From positions 1-43,580 of IMG/VR virus record IMGVR_UViG_3300031539_000090: a stretch of DNA of 43,580 nucleotides; one strand, given 5' to 3'. Position numbers and translations under genes: made by a program. Origin of the DNA: a virus. Below the pieces are notes generated by a model. That model saw only the letters and a list, made by a program, of their open reading frames with translations. It made no database searches and was not told where the DNA came from. This document shows positions 12,847 through 18,966 of the stretch, one piece after another. The first letter of the stretch is position 1, and every line of letters starts with the position of its first letter.

Positions 12847-12871
12847 CGGCCAGAACAAGAGAATATGGCCG
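12847..12871 (+). promoter_or_regulatory. Short hairpin before the small terminase gene
   Basis: CGGCCA (12847-12852) pairs with TGGCCG (12866-12871) around a 13-nt loop, 15 bases before the terminase small-subunit ATG. There is no T-run. It could affect translation of that gene, which has no obvious Shine-Dalgarno, or it may be incidental. Confidence 0.3.
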
Positions 12872-12886
12872 TAATAGTCTAAATCT

Positions 12887-13369
12887 ATGAAAGAAAAAGA
12901 AAATCATCAAGGCGAAGGAGGAGGAAGACCAACAAAGTATCGAGATGAATACTGTGATAGATTAGTAAAGTTCTTCGACCAAGACATATATGAAGAAATC
13001 AAAACAGATAAGCTTAAAAATGGTGTGAAGGTTGGAACTGATGTAAAGAGATTTCCTCGTAAACTACCTACATTAGTAGGTTTTGCCAAAGAAATAGGCA
13101 TAGGATACAGTACGCTAAAAGACTGGTGTAATGAGAATCACCCCTCATATCATGGCGAGTTTTCGGCTACAGTCACGCGCGTAAAGGATTTACAAAGGGA
13201 TTTTCTCATCCAAAGTGGCCTTTTAGGGCTATTTAACCCACAAGCATTCAAATTTGTCGCAGTCAACATCACAGACATGGTAGATAAGAGGGACGTAGGC
13301 ATTGAACCAAGCCAGGAGGCTAAGAAGTTTATGGAGTGGCTTGCCGGCAGATCAGAAGACCAAGATTAA
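12887..13369 (+). CDS. terS: Terminase small subunit
   Basis: The 160-aa protein follows the pattern of P22 gp3-like small terminases: GRPTKYRDEYCDRLVKFF at the start, LPTLVGFAKEIGIGYSTLKDW (a helix-turn-helix-like region, residues 60-82), then HGEFSATVTRVKDLQRDF, GLFNPQAFKFVAVNITDM and a short acidic tail. The protein recognises phage DNA and feeds it to the large subunit. The large subunit lies 1.75 kb downstream rather than adjacent; a terminator and a cluster of tiny genes separate them. Confidence 0.9.
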   Translation: MKEKENHQGEGGGRPTKYRDEYCDRLVKFFDQDIYEEIKTDKLKNGVKVGTDVKRFPRKLPTLVGFAKEIGIGYSTLKDWCNENHPSYHGEFSATVTRVKDLQRDFLIQSGLLGLFNPQAFKFVAVNITDMVDKRDVGIEPSQEAKKFMEWLAGRSEDQD

Positions 13370-13475
13370 TTACTGGACACAGTATAGCAATAAGGCGTAC
13401 AGTTTGGGCTATTTGAGAGTGAATGGGTGACATCAATGCCCATTATTGGGCCAATAATGAGGATAAGTATAAGCA

Positions 13476-13607
13476 ATGGTGATAAAGGTAATAGGGGCTA
13501 TATTGGCAGTATTATATATTATTGTGGCTACAAGACAGAGCTACTTAGCGGAGGAACGCGACAAACAACGCACTGTGAGACTATTGAAAGGTGATAATGA
13601 TGAATAA
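13476..13607 (+). CDS. Single-pass membrane protein, 43 aa
   Basis: The peptide has an N-terminal hydrophobic helix (IKVIGAILAVLYIIVA) followed by a charged amphipathic tail with many Arg/Glu residues. This shape is shared by small holin-like, spanin-like and exclusion proteins. A GAGGATAAGTATAAGCA segment precedes the ATG, with rather long spacing. It lies just before the terminator at 13635-13709 and its stop overlaps a further 25-codon ORF. Confidence 0.5.
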   Translation: MVIKVIGAILAVLYIIVATRQSYLAEERDKQRTVRLLKGDNDE

Positions 13608-13677
13608 GCATGCTTTTGTGTCCGGGATGGTCGATGGGGGTAGGGCCGGGTTTTGGTCTTCGGTCTTGTATATATGA
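13600..13677 (+). CDS. Possible 25-aa peptide ending in the terminator
   Basis: A short frame starts at the ATG overlapping the previous gene's end and runs into the terminator hairpin. The preceding GAAAGGTGATAATG is a good ribosome-binding site. The peptide (KHAFVSGMVDGGRAGFW) has no known relative. The hairpin constrains the DNA, so coding is doubtful. Confidence 0.25.
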   Translation: MNKHAFVSGMVDGGRAGFWSSVLYI

Positions 13678-13709
13678 GAAGCCCTCCCCCCACCAGTATA
13701 TTTTTTTTT
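13635..13709 (+). terminator. Intrinsic terminator after the small-terminase block
   Basis: TGGGGGTAGGGC (13635-13646) pairs with GCCCTCCCCCCA (13681-13692) with one mismatch, around a 34-nt loop. A run of T residues follows at 13701-13709. It should end plus-strand transcripts coming from the small terminase gene. The 130 bp that follow (to 13837) contain no gene; GTTAAGATAGG occurs twice there (near 13729 and 13813). Confidence 0.75.
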
Positions 13710-13837
13710 CACATAAGAGGCATGATGTTAAGATAGGCAAGCTATTTGAAGGTTAAAAAAGGCGAAAGTATCGGAATTTACGGGGGTAGTAATTTTTTGG
13801 TATTTTCGGGGTGTTAAGATAGGTAGGTAGTCTCGTA

Positions 13838-14077
13838 ATGGCAAAATCTTTGAGAGTTCATCCGGGCCAGAGATGGATTAGGGAGAAACCTGACGGAAAG
13901 CATATAATTGTACCATTGTCGCAAGAGCCGGGCCACGAATGGTTATGTGCGCAATTCCAAGTATGCGAGCATGGCGAAGGTTTCTTGTTAGGCGCTCAAA
14001 TTATTCCTTATTCAGATGACGAGATTATGAAATATTTTGAGTATCAAGGTGATATATGGCATGAGGTAGCGGAGTAA
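13838..14077 (+). CDS. Hypothetical small protein, 79 aa
   Basis: This is the first gene of the GGTAGTCTCGTAATG cassette group. The protein is a compact beta-rich domain (HPGQRWIREKPDGKHIIVPL, then HEWLCAQFQVCEHGEGFLLGAQII) ending in an acidic helix. No family is recognised. The stop overlaps the next start (TAATG). Confidence 0.6.
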   Translation: MAKSLRVHPGQRWIREKPDGKHIIVPLSQEPGHEWLCAQFQVCEHGEGFLLGAQIIPYSDDEIMKYFEYQGDIWHEVAE

Positions 14078-14157
14078 TGGCATGGCTTAGAAAGATATAT
14101 CGTTTATACATGAGGGGCGCGAGAAATAACTATTTTCCGTTGTGGAGACGAAAATGA
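14077..14157 (+). CDS. Small basic peptide, 26 aa
   Basis: The 26-codon ORF starts in a TAATG overlap with the preceding stop and ends in an ATGA overlap with the SEC-C gene. It is rich in Arg and aromatic residues ([17 protein letters not shown]). The double overlap supports translation by coupling. The function is unknown. Confidence 0.45.
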   Translation: MAWLRKIYRLYMRGARNNYFPLWRRK

Positions 14158-14381
14158 TAGAAACAACAGTAGAAAGTTCATTGGGTATTAGTCGATTGCG
14201 GGAATTTGTTGACGAGCAGCATCTTGAGCCGAAGGTAACGGCGGCGGTTCGTGATTCCCAAACCAAGGAAGTTCGCGTTGTCAAGGTTGGCAGGAATGAA
14301 AAATGCCCGTGCGGTAGTGGGGAGAAGTTCAAGAAGTGTTGTTTTTGGAAGGTTGGTTGTGGTGCTGAGGTAGTCTCGTAA
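14154..14381 (+). CDS. SEC-C motif protein, 75 aa
   Basis: Residues 47-63 ([18 protein letters not shown]) are a textbook SEC-C metal-binding motif, as found at the C-terminus of SecA, where it binds zinc and contacts SecB and ribosomes. Here it sits on a small protein with a helical N-terminus and no SecA part. The last four residues (EVVS) come from the junction repeat and the stop overlaps the next ATG. In this window it lies upstream of many genes with Sec signal peptides, but any link to secretion is speculative. Confidence 0.8.
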   Translation: MIETTVESSLGISRLREFVDEQHLEPKVTAAVRDSQTKEVRVVKVGRNEKCPCGSGEKFKKCCFWKVGCGAEVVS

Positions 14382-14593
14382 TGGAAGAAGTAATGATTAA
14401 CGATTTAATATCGGATGGCATTTTGCCTGCTATCCACGCTCACAGAGAGGATGATGATTCGATAATAATTGAGTGGATATTTCCAGATATTCGGTTTGGG
14501 CTTAACATTGAAAAAGACAAAAAGGAGTCTGGTTGGCACGTAGTAAGTAAACAAATAGCTGCATCCGGCCCTTTGTATGAGGTAGTCTCGTAA
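14381..14593 (+). CDS. Hypothetical small acidic protein, 70 aa
   Basis: The start lies in the TAATG of the junction repeat and the C-terminus YEVVS is encoded by the next copy. The protein is a probable small beta domain (DDSIIIEWIFPDIRFGLNIE, GWHVVSKQ), reminiscent of immunity- or Imm-like small folds, but no family can be assigned. Confidence 0.6.
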   Translation: MEEVMINDLISDGILPAIHAHREDDDSIIIEWIFPDIRFGLNIEKDKKESGWHVVSKQIAASGPLYEVVS

Positions 14594-14655
14594 TGGGAAA
14601 ACCCAACTTCAATAAAACATAACAAATTAGGGATATGGCAAAGGTAATCTCGTAA
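14593..14655 (+). other. Two micro-ORFs between junction repeats
   Basis: After the third repeat copy the ATG at 14593 opens a nine-codon frame (MGKPNFNKT). After 12 bases another ATG at 14635 opens a six-codon frame (MAKVIS) that ends in the fourth repeat copy with TAATG. Both have the same start context as the longer genes. They may be remnants of deleted cassettes or leader-like couplers that pass ribosomes on. Confidence 0.3.
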
Positions 14656-14729
14656 TGTTCAATATTTCGGCAATATTATTACTTATGATATGTTTTGACA
14701 TTTGGCCTTTTGATGGTTGGCTTGAATGA
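14655..14729 (+). CDS. Hydrophobic peptide, 24 aa
   Basis: The ORF starts in the TAATG of the fourth repeat and encodes a short hydrophobic peptide (ISAILLLMICFDIWPFDGW) that could insert in a membrane. It ends 12 bases before the next gene's start. Evidence is limited to the repeated start signal and coupling. Confidence 0.35.
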   Translation: MFNISAILLLMICFDIWPFDGWLE

Positions 14730-14741
14730 GAAAGTCTCGTA

Positions 14742-15059
14742 ATGATTAGAGTGAAGTCTCGCAAAAATGGAATATGTCAGGATATGTGTGATTTCGGTTT
14801 TCATAGTTATATGCGGGTTCCTTTTTATGTGTGGCATGAAGACCCGGATTGTGAAGATACTCCAAGGGATATACCCAGCAACTTACGTAAGTATTTTGCC
14901 AGTCTTGCCGAACAGGGTGTAATTCTCAGTGATAGGCAGAAGGCGTGGTATGTGAATATGCTTGCACGCAGACTTAATGACGTTGAGTTAATGAAGTTTG
15001 AGTACCCGTCAACAGAGGAGGAATTTATATTTTTTGGTCGAGATTATAGGGAAGCATAA
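14742..15059 (+). CDS. Stand-alone terminase linker-like fragment, 105 aa
   Basis: From residue 20 onward this protein aligns with the internal region between ATPase and nuclease of the large terminase just downstream. It has FYVWHEDP versus FYAWHQDP, YFASLAEQG versus YFEELAEKG, QKAWY versus QRAWY, then LMKFEYPSTEEEF versus LMKQEHPSTVDEAF. It has no Walker motifs and no nuclease residues. It starts in the fifth GTCTCGTAATG repeat. Either it is a remnant of a second, divergent terminase or a domain kept for a role of its own (assembly or regulation of packaging). The homology is visible by eye; the function is inference. Confidence 0.75.
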   Translation: MIRVKSRKNGICQDMCDFGFHSYMRVPFYVWHEDPDCEDTPRDIPSNLRKYFASLAEQGVILSDRQKAWYVNMLARRLNDVELMKFEYPSTEEEFIFFGRDYREA

Positions 15060-15119
15060 ATGAAAATTCGAGGCATATTAGTCTCGATAATAATTGGGTT
15101 ACTTTTGCCTGGGGGGGCA

Positions 15120-16727
15120 ATGTTACCGAAGACGAAGGCACAATTGAAGAAATGTTTAAACACGAAGACGTGGCGTAAAAACCATCTTTACACCATAGTC
15201 GATGAGGGCGGTACGAAGATGCCTTACCGTCAGAGGCCGGTTCAAAAGGAATTTGCCGCCGACACTCATCCCCTCAAAGTCGTTTTGAAGTCGCGTCAGC
15301 ACGGATTTTCAACCGAGACCGATATTGACATGCTCGATGATTGTCTTTTCATTCCGAATTTAGTATGTGGTATTATAGCTCATACCAAGATAGATGCCGA
15401 GGAGATATTCAATTCCAAGGTTAAGTTGCCTTATCATGCATTGCCCGATTTTATAAAGTTACAAAACAAGGCATTGAAAGATGATGCCTGCACTTTAAGG
15501 TTAGCAAACGGTTCGAGTATAAGGGTAGCGGTGGGATTCAGATCGGCGACGACTCATCGTCTTCACGTTTCGGAGTTAGGCAAGATATGCGCCAAGTACC
15601 CCAAGCGTGCGGAGGAGATAAAGACGGGAACAATGCCGTCTTTGCACCCCCAATTTGGCAGTAAGGCCGTAATAGAGGGAACTGCCGAAGGTGCGGCGGG
15701 CGACTTTTACGATTTATGCACCCACGCCCAGGCCGAGACCGCCCAAGCCGAGAAGGAAGGTCGAAAATTAAGTCCTTTACAGTACAAGTTCCACTTTTAC
15801 GCATGGCATCAGGACCCCAAGAACTCGATTGAGCCGTTAGGTATAACGATTAGCGATGAATTGAATGGTTATTTCGAGGAATTGGCGGAGAAGGGTATAG
15901 TCACGAATTTAGAACAGCGTGCGTGGTATGCGGCCAAGAGGGATGGTGCCGGCGGTTTGGGTAAGTTAATGAAGCAGGAGCATCCATCTACGGTAGATGA
16001 AGCCTTTGAGACTTCGGTTAGCGGCGCGGTTTACGGCGATGAGATGGAAAGGGCGCGGGCGGAAGGCCGGATAGGATTTTACCCGTGGGTAAGAAATATT
16101 CCGGTACATACATTCTGGGACTTGGGATACAGGAACTCGACTTGTGTCGGGTTCGTTCAGTTTATTAAGGAACAAATCAGGATAATAGACTATTATTGTG
16201 AGAGGGGCCGGGGCGCGCCTTATCACGCCTCTCAGGTCAATAAGAAGGACTACAACTACTGCGAACATCACATGCCCCACGATGTAATGAGCCATGAGAA
16301 GGGTACGGGCATCATCTTAAAAGACACCTACCAGTCTTTATTAAAAGAACCTATTCGCACCGTCCAGCGTCCGAGGTTGAAAAAGGACTCCATAGAGGCT
16401 TTATCGGACATCTACGATTCGATATGTTTCAATAGCAAAACGTGCTGCGTTGTCGTCGAGGGTCACCCTGAGAAAAACTTAATCAAGTCTTTAGCTTATT
16501 ACAGGTACAAGTGGGATGAGGACCTTAAAGTCTATAGTAAAGACCCGATGGGCGATTGGGCGGCCGACCCTTCGGATATGATGCAGACTTTAGCGTTACA
16601 GTACAGGTGGGGAAATATAAACGGCGAGCGTTTAGGTTATCCGAAGGCCATTCCCATCGAAATAGATGACGATGATTACGATCCTTACGCTCATAAGGTG
16701 CTGGAATTCGGGAGGCGCAGGGTATGA
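15120..16727 (+). CDS. terL: Terminase large subunit (ATPase-nuclease)
   Basis: The protein (535 aa from this start) shows a Walker-A-like KSRQHGFST (about residue 77 from 15060), a Walker-B-type LHVSELGK and the coupling motif GTAEG in the N-terminal ATPase. After the linker the RNase-H-like nuclease follows with WDLGYRNSTC (first Asp) and the final acidic site DWAADPSDMMQT. It pumps DNA into the prohead and cuts concatemers. The start at 15120 (MLPKTKAQ) follows a G-run and matches the usual start of such proteins. An in-frame ATG at 15060 would add a hydrophobic, signal-like stretch of about 20 residues that overlaps a degenerate junction repeat; I consider it less likely but cannot exclude it. 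Confidence 0.93.
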   Translation: MLPKTKAQLKKCLNTKTWRKNHLYTIVDEGGTKMPYRQRPVQKEFAADTHPLKVVLKSRQHGFSTETDIDMLDDCLFIPNLVCGIIAHTKIDAEEIFNSKVKLPYHALPDFIKLQNKALKDDACTLRLANGSSIRVAVGFRSATTHRLHVSELGKICAKYPKRAEEIKTGTMPSLHPQFGSKAVIEGTAEGAAGDFYDLCTHAQAETAQAEKEGRKLSPLQYKFHFYAWHQDPKNSIEPLGITISDELNGYFEELAEKGIVTNLEQRAWYAAKRDGAGGLGKLMKQEHPSTVDEAFETSVSGAVYGDEMERARAEGRIGFYPWVRNIPVHTFWDLGYRNSTCVGFVQFIKEQIRIIDYYCERGRGAPYHASQVNKKDYNYCEHHMPHDVMSHEKGTGIILKDTYQSLLKEPIRTVQRPRLKKDSIEALSDIYDSICFNSKTCCVVVEGHPEKNLIKSLAYYRYKWDEDLKVYSKDPMGDWAADPSDMMQTLALQYRWGNINGERLGYPKAIPIEIDDDDYDPYAHKVLEFGRRRV

Positions 16728-16894
16728 GTTTATTCGATACACCTCCCAAACCGATAAGTCCGAGTCCTCCGGTGATAATACCGGGCGAATCTCAAACCAA
16801 GCCGAAGACGAAGAAGAAATACCGGCAACTAATGGCTATGGATAAGGAGTTACAATTAGGAGTGGCGGGCAAGACATTGGGGAGCGGTAGTTAA
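16724..16894 (+). CDS. Small Pro/Lys-rich protein before portal, 56 aa
   Basis: The ORF overlaps the terminase stop by four bases (ATGA). It has a Pro-rich N-terminus (DTPPKPISPSPPVIIPG), a basic middle and a short helical end (ELQLGVAGKTLGSGS). Small proteins with this layout lie between terminase and portal in many podoviruses. No function is known. Confidence 0.6.
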   Translation: MSLFDTPPKPISPSPPVIIPGESQTKPKTKKKYRQLMAMDKELQLGVAGKTLGSGS

Positions 16895-16909
16895 GAGGTT
16901 TGATATATA

Positions 16910-17014
16910 ATGCCTAAGAAGACAGTAAACGGAATAACGTACCACAAGACAGGTGGCAAATGGAGACGTGTAGGGAAGAAGAAACGTCGCAAAGGGAGTC
17001 TGATGGGCAAATGA
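16910..17014 (+). CDS. Very small basic protein, 34 aa
   Basis: AAGAGGTTTGATATATA precedes the ATG. The peptide is extremely basic (KTGGKWRRVGKKKRRKG) and could bind nucleic acid. It is followed by a GAGAGGTTAAGGAATG junction. No family is recognised. Confidence 0.5.
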   Translation: MPKKTVNGITYHKTGGKWRRVGKKKRRKGSLMGK

Positions 17015-17025
17015 GAGGTTAAGGA

Positions 17026-17145
17026 ATGACACCATTTCAAGCTCTACTTTATGGACTGTTGTGTTTTACGGTAGGTTATTTATTTAGAGAATTTGAAAAA
17101 TGGCTATTAAAAAAACCAGAAGAACCGAACGAGGTTAAGGAATGA
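17026..17145 (+). CDS. Single-pass membrane peptide, 39 aa
   Basis: A hydrophobic N-terminal helix (ALLYGLLCFTVGYLF) is followed by a charged tail. The C-terminal EPNEVKE is encoded by the GAGGTTAAGGAATG junction, and the stop overlaps the next start (ATGA). It is a probable inner-membrane peptide; the role is unknown. Confidence 0.55.
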   Translation: MTPFQALLYGLLCFTVGYLFREFEKWLLKKPEEPNEVKE

Positions 17146-17247
17146 TAATTAAGACACTTATCAAAATATCTTTTGTTTTGTTTATCGCCTGCCTTTTATT
17201 TTGGTTAGTTTATTTCATTGGTTTGGATTCCGAGCCAAACGAACCGA
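17129..17247 (+). repeat. 119-bp direct repeat, copy 1 (shared membrane anchor)
   Basis: This segment is identical, base for base, to 17885-18003. It includes the junction, the start codon and the 35-residue signal anchor plus NEP linker. The distance between copies is 756 bp. Confidence 0.95.
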
Positions 17248-17633
17248 TGTTTACGAATTGTACGTTTACTGAGTCGAATGAGCCTATCAATGAAACATTT
17301 TTTGATACGAATGGTGTGTCAAGGTCGATAGAAGTTAAACACGGTGATCATGTCGATTTTATGACAAGCGGTACGTGGACTGGATGCTTAATTTTCGAGT
17401 ATTCCACTGATGAAATAACGTGGATAATGGAAGAACATCCAATATTTCTGAGTTGCAATAATAGGAATTATCAATACTCAGATTCTGCAAATGAAAGCAA
17501 TTATGGAGAGGGTATGGCTCTCGGTTTTTATCGTTGGAACATGATTGCCATGTTAAGTGGTAGATGTAATTATAGTTGGAACAAACGAATAGGTTCTATG
17601 ATTACTACCGATCCGAACGAGGTTAAGAAATGA
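17142..17633 (+). CDS. Membrane-anchored exported domain (copy 1 of shared anchor), 163 aa
   Basis: An N-terminal hydrophobic segment (residues 7-27) after a Lys-containing start acts as signal anchor; a Ser/Glu/Pro/Asn linker follows. The remaining 125 residues are beta-rich with several Cys (MFTNCTFTES, GTWTGCLIFEYS, FLSCNN) and probably lie outside the cytoplasm. The first 35 residues and their upstream DNA are identical at nucleotide level to those of the gene at 17898, while the rest is unrelated. The C-terminal DPNEVKK is junction-encoded. The function is unknown. Confidence 0.65.
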   Translation: MIIKTLIKISFVLFIACLLFWLVYFIGLDSEPNEPMFTNCTFTESNEPINETFFDTNGVSRSIEVKHGDHVDFMTSGTWTGCLIFEYSTDEITWIMEEHPIFLSCNNRNYQYSDSANESNYGEGMALGFYRWNMIAMLSGRCNYSWNKRIGSMITTDPNEVKK

Positions 17634-17908
17634 AGAAAGAACAAAAAGCGAGCTTATATATCTTATTTTACTTACTATTCTTGGGATTATGGTTCTTCGG
17701 AGTTTACGACTATATTTGGGAAAAATACCAAATTCATCGACTAACACCAGATTTAAGAATAAATATCATCGGCCTTGATAAACCGGAACTTGATAAGAGA
17801 TATTATCATTTCGTTACAGATTACACCGAAAGCGGATTGCCGTTAAAAGGCGGAGTTGGCTTTACTAAGGAAGAATATGATGCTACGAGGTTAAGGAATG
17901 ATAATTAA
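17630..17908 (+). CDS. Membrane protein, 92 aa
   Basis: After a basic KKEQK start a long hydrophobic segment (SLYILFYLLFLGLWFFGVY) spans the membrane once; the rest is polar with a beta-like end. It overlaps both neighbours by a few bases and lies between the two copies of the 119-bp repeat, so it would be lost by recombination between them. No family is recognised. Confidence 0.6.
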   Translation: MKKEQKASLYILFYLLFLGLWFFGVYDYIWEKYQIHRLTPDLRINIIGLDKPELDKRYYHFVTDYTESGLPLKGGVGFTKEEYDATRLRNDN

Positions 17909-18003
17909 GACACTTATCAAAATATCTTTTGTTTTGTTTATCGCCTGCCTTTTATTTTGGTTAGTTTATTTCATTGGTTTGGATTCCGAGCCAAACGAAC
18001 CGA
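17885..18003 (+). repeat. 119-bp direct repeat, copy 2 (shared membrane anchor)
   Basis: This is the second identical copy of 17129-17247. The upstream flank differs (CT versus GA), and the downstream coding sequence is unrelated to that after copy 1. Perfect identity indicates a recent duplication or ongoing homogenisation. Confidence 0.95.
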
Positions 18004-18440
18004 ACGAAACAAAGATTCATGGCAAGCCCGGTTGGTATGGCGAACCAAATCTTAGCCAAGACATGAGATTTAATTGTTATTGTGGCCAAAAAGTATGGAT
18101 AAATTCTATGTGTATTTATCCTATTGATCGCGATTACCCCCTAAATTCTGAACCATATTTATATAAATGTCCTAAATGTGGACGGATTTGGATATTAAAC
18201 AAAAGCATGATCTGGTGGTTGGACACAACTTCGCCAGGTCTATTGAACAGAGCGAGAACGGACGAAAATTTGAAAAAAGCATTATTGATAGTCAATCCTA
18301 ACATTAAGTGTTTTCACGAATTGCTCGAAACAGATTATAGTGTGACACCGGGGGAAAATAAGTGTATTAAATGTGGTAAAGTTTACAGTGATGGCGATGG
18401 AAGGTTACTACGTGTCGACCCGAACAAGGTTAAGGAATGA
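17898..18440 (+). CDS. Membrane-anchored zinc-ribbon protein (copy 2 of shared anchor), 180 aa
   Basis: The N-terminal anchor and NEPNE linker are the same as in the gene at 17142. The exported part contains CYCGQ, then CPKCGRIW and CIKCGKVY, suggesting two zinc ribbons or disulfide knuckles outside the membrane, with an intervening helical part. The C-terminal DPNKVKE is junction-encoded. This pairing of one anchor with two different external domains suggests domain shuffling. The function is unknown. Confidence 0.65.
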   Translation: MIIKTLIKISFVLFIACLLFWLVYFIGLDSEPNEPNETKIHGKPGWYGEPNLSQDMRFNCYCGQKVWINSMCIYPIDRDYPLNSEPYLYKCPKCGRIWILNKSMIWWLDTTSPGLLNRARTDENLKKALLIVNPNIKCFHELLETDYSVTPGENKCIKCGKVYSDGDGRLLRVDPNKVKE

Positions 18441-18521
18441 ATGAGAATTTTCAGATTACTTAGGGCTATTCTCGTTGAGTTAATAAATGATATAGAGGAT
18501 TTTACGAGACACATGGGATGA
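18441..18521 (+). CDS. Small helical peptide, 26 aa
   Basis: The start is the ATG after the last AAGGTTAAGGAATGA junction. The peptide is an amphipathic basic helix turning acidic (RIFRLLRAILVELINDIEDF). Its stop overlaps the next start (ATGA). Coding is supported only by coupling and spacing. Confidence 0.4.
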   Translation: MRIFRLLRAILVELINDIEDFTRHMG

Positions 18522-18715
18522 GACGAAGAGACTATGGATATAGTTTGATTGATTTTCGCATGTTGAACCGGTTAAATAGATTGGAGAGATTGCGATTAGA
18601 ATGGGAATCAAAAAGACAAGAGATATGTGGATTCTTTGGGTTCCTTGCAGACTTATATTGGAGAAATGTAAGAGTGCCGGACTATAAGGAATTCAGGATA
18701 TGAGACGAAGAGACT
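18517..18715 (+). repeat. Start-region repeat GATGAGACGAAGAGACT, two copies
   Basis: The 17-bp sequence covers the first codons MRRRD of the 61-aa gene (18517-18533) and recurs at 18699-18715 (first base T), where it opens only a ten-codon frame. It behaves like the other start-associated repeats. Confidence 0.8.
18518..18703 (+). CDS. Small basic protein, 61 aa
   Basis: The ORF starts in an ATGA overlap and its first codons (MRRRDY) and DNA (GATGAGACGAAGAGACT) are repeated at 18699-18715. The protein is Arg/Leu rich and helical (MLNRLNRLERLRLEWESKRQ). No family is recognised. Confidence 0.5.
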   Translation: MRRRDYGYSLIDFRMLNRLNRLERLRLEWESKRQEICGFFGFLADLYWRNVRVPDYKEFRI

Positions 18716-18728
18716 TTAGGTGTGGGCA

Positions 18729-18890
18729 ATGAAGAAGAATGATAAAAATGAATTTATTAAATCTTATCCAACAGAAGTTTCAATAATTTGTGCCCCTTTG
18801 AACAGAAACTTTTGTTCAGGGTGTACTACTTGGCATGGGCCGCATTGCAAATATGCAAATTATTATAAAGGAAAATGGCATCCTCGGTAA
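18729..18890 (+). CDS. Small Cys/His protein, 53 aa
   Basis: The start overlaps the stop of a ten-codon micro-ORF (18700-18732, beginning MRRRD like the gene before). Residues 21-41 (CAPLNRNFCSGCTTWHGPHC) contain four Cys and a His, probably a zinc site. The gene ends 76 bp before the portal start; a six-codon MENKLI frame in that gap is ignored. Confidence 0.5.
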   Translation: MKKNDKNEFIKSYPTEVSIICAPLNRNFCSGCTTWHGPHCKYANYYKGKWHPR

Positions 18891-18966
18891 CAAAAAGTTC
18901 AGGAGTATATGGAAAATAAATTAATTTAAGGCCGGTAGGTTCTCAAATGGGGGGGATTTACCGGCT

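Larger units (their letters stand above)
13826..14744 (+). repeat. Junction repeat family D (GGTAGTCTCGTAATG), five copies
   Basis: Copies lie at 13826-13840, 14369-14383, 14581-14595, 14643-14657 (GGTAATCTCG) and 14730-14744 (GAAAGTCTCG); a degenerate TTAGTCTCGATAA is at 15078-15090 before the terminase start. Each ends in a TAATG stop/start overlap or an ATG, and some encode VVS at the upstream C-terminus. Confidence 0.9.
17013..18440 (+). repeat. Junction repeat family E (ACGAGGTTAAGGAATG), five copies
   Basis: Variants of ACGAGGTTAAGGAATG end at the starts of the genes at 17026, 17142, 17630, 17898 and near 18437. Upstream proteins finish in (E/D)PN(E/K)VK(E/K), encoded by the repeat. 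It shares ACGAGGTTAAG with the 27-bp repeat at 3922/4169. Confidence 0.88.

Noticed and set aside
1088-14744. CRISPR array from the short regularly recurring repeats
   Set aside because: Repeats are separated by whole genes of different length and contain RBS and start codons; there are no uniform spacers and no cas genes.
15060-15119. Upstream in-frame ATG that would give the large terminase a signal-like N-terminus
   Set aside because: The stretch overlaps a degenerate copy of the junction repeat, and the G-run before 15120 gives a better start matching usual terminase N-termini. A signal on a packaging ATPase makes no sense.
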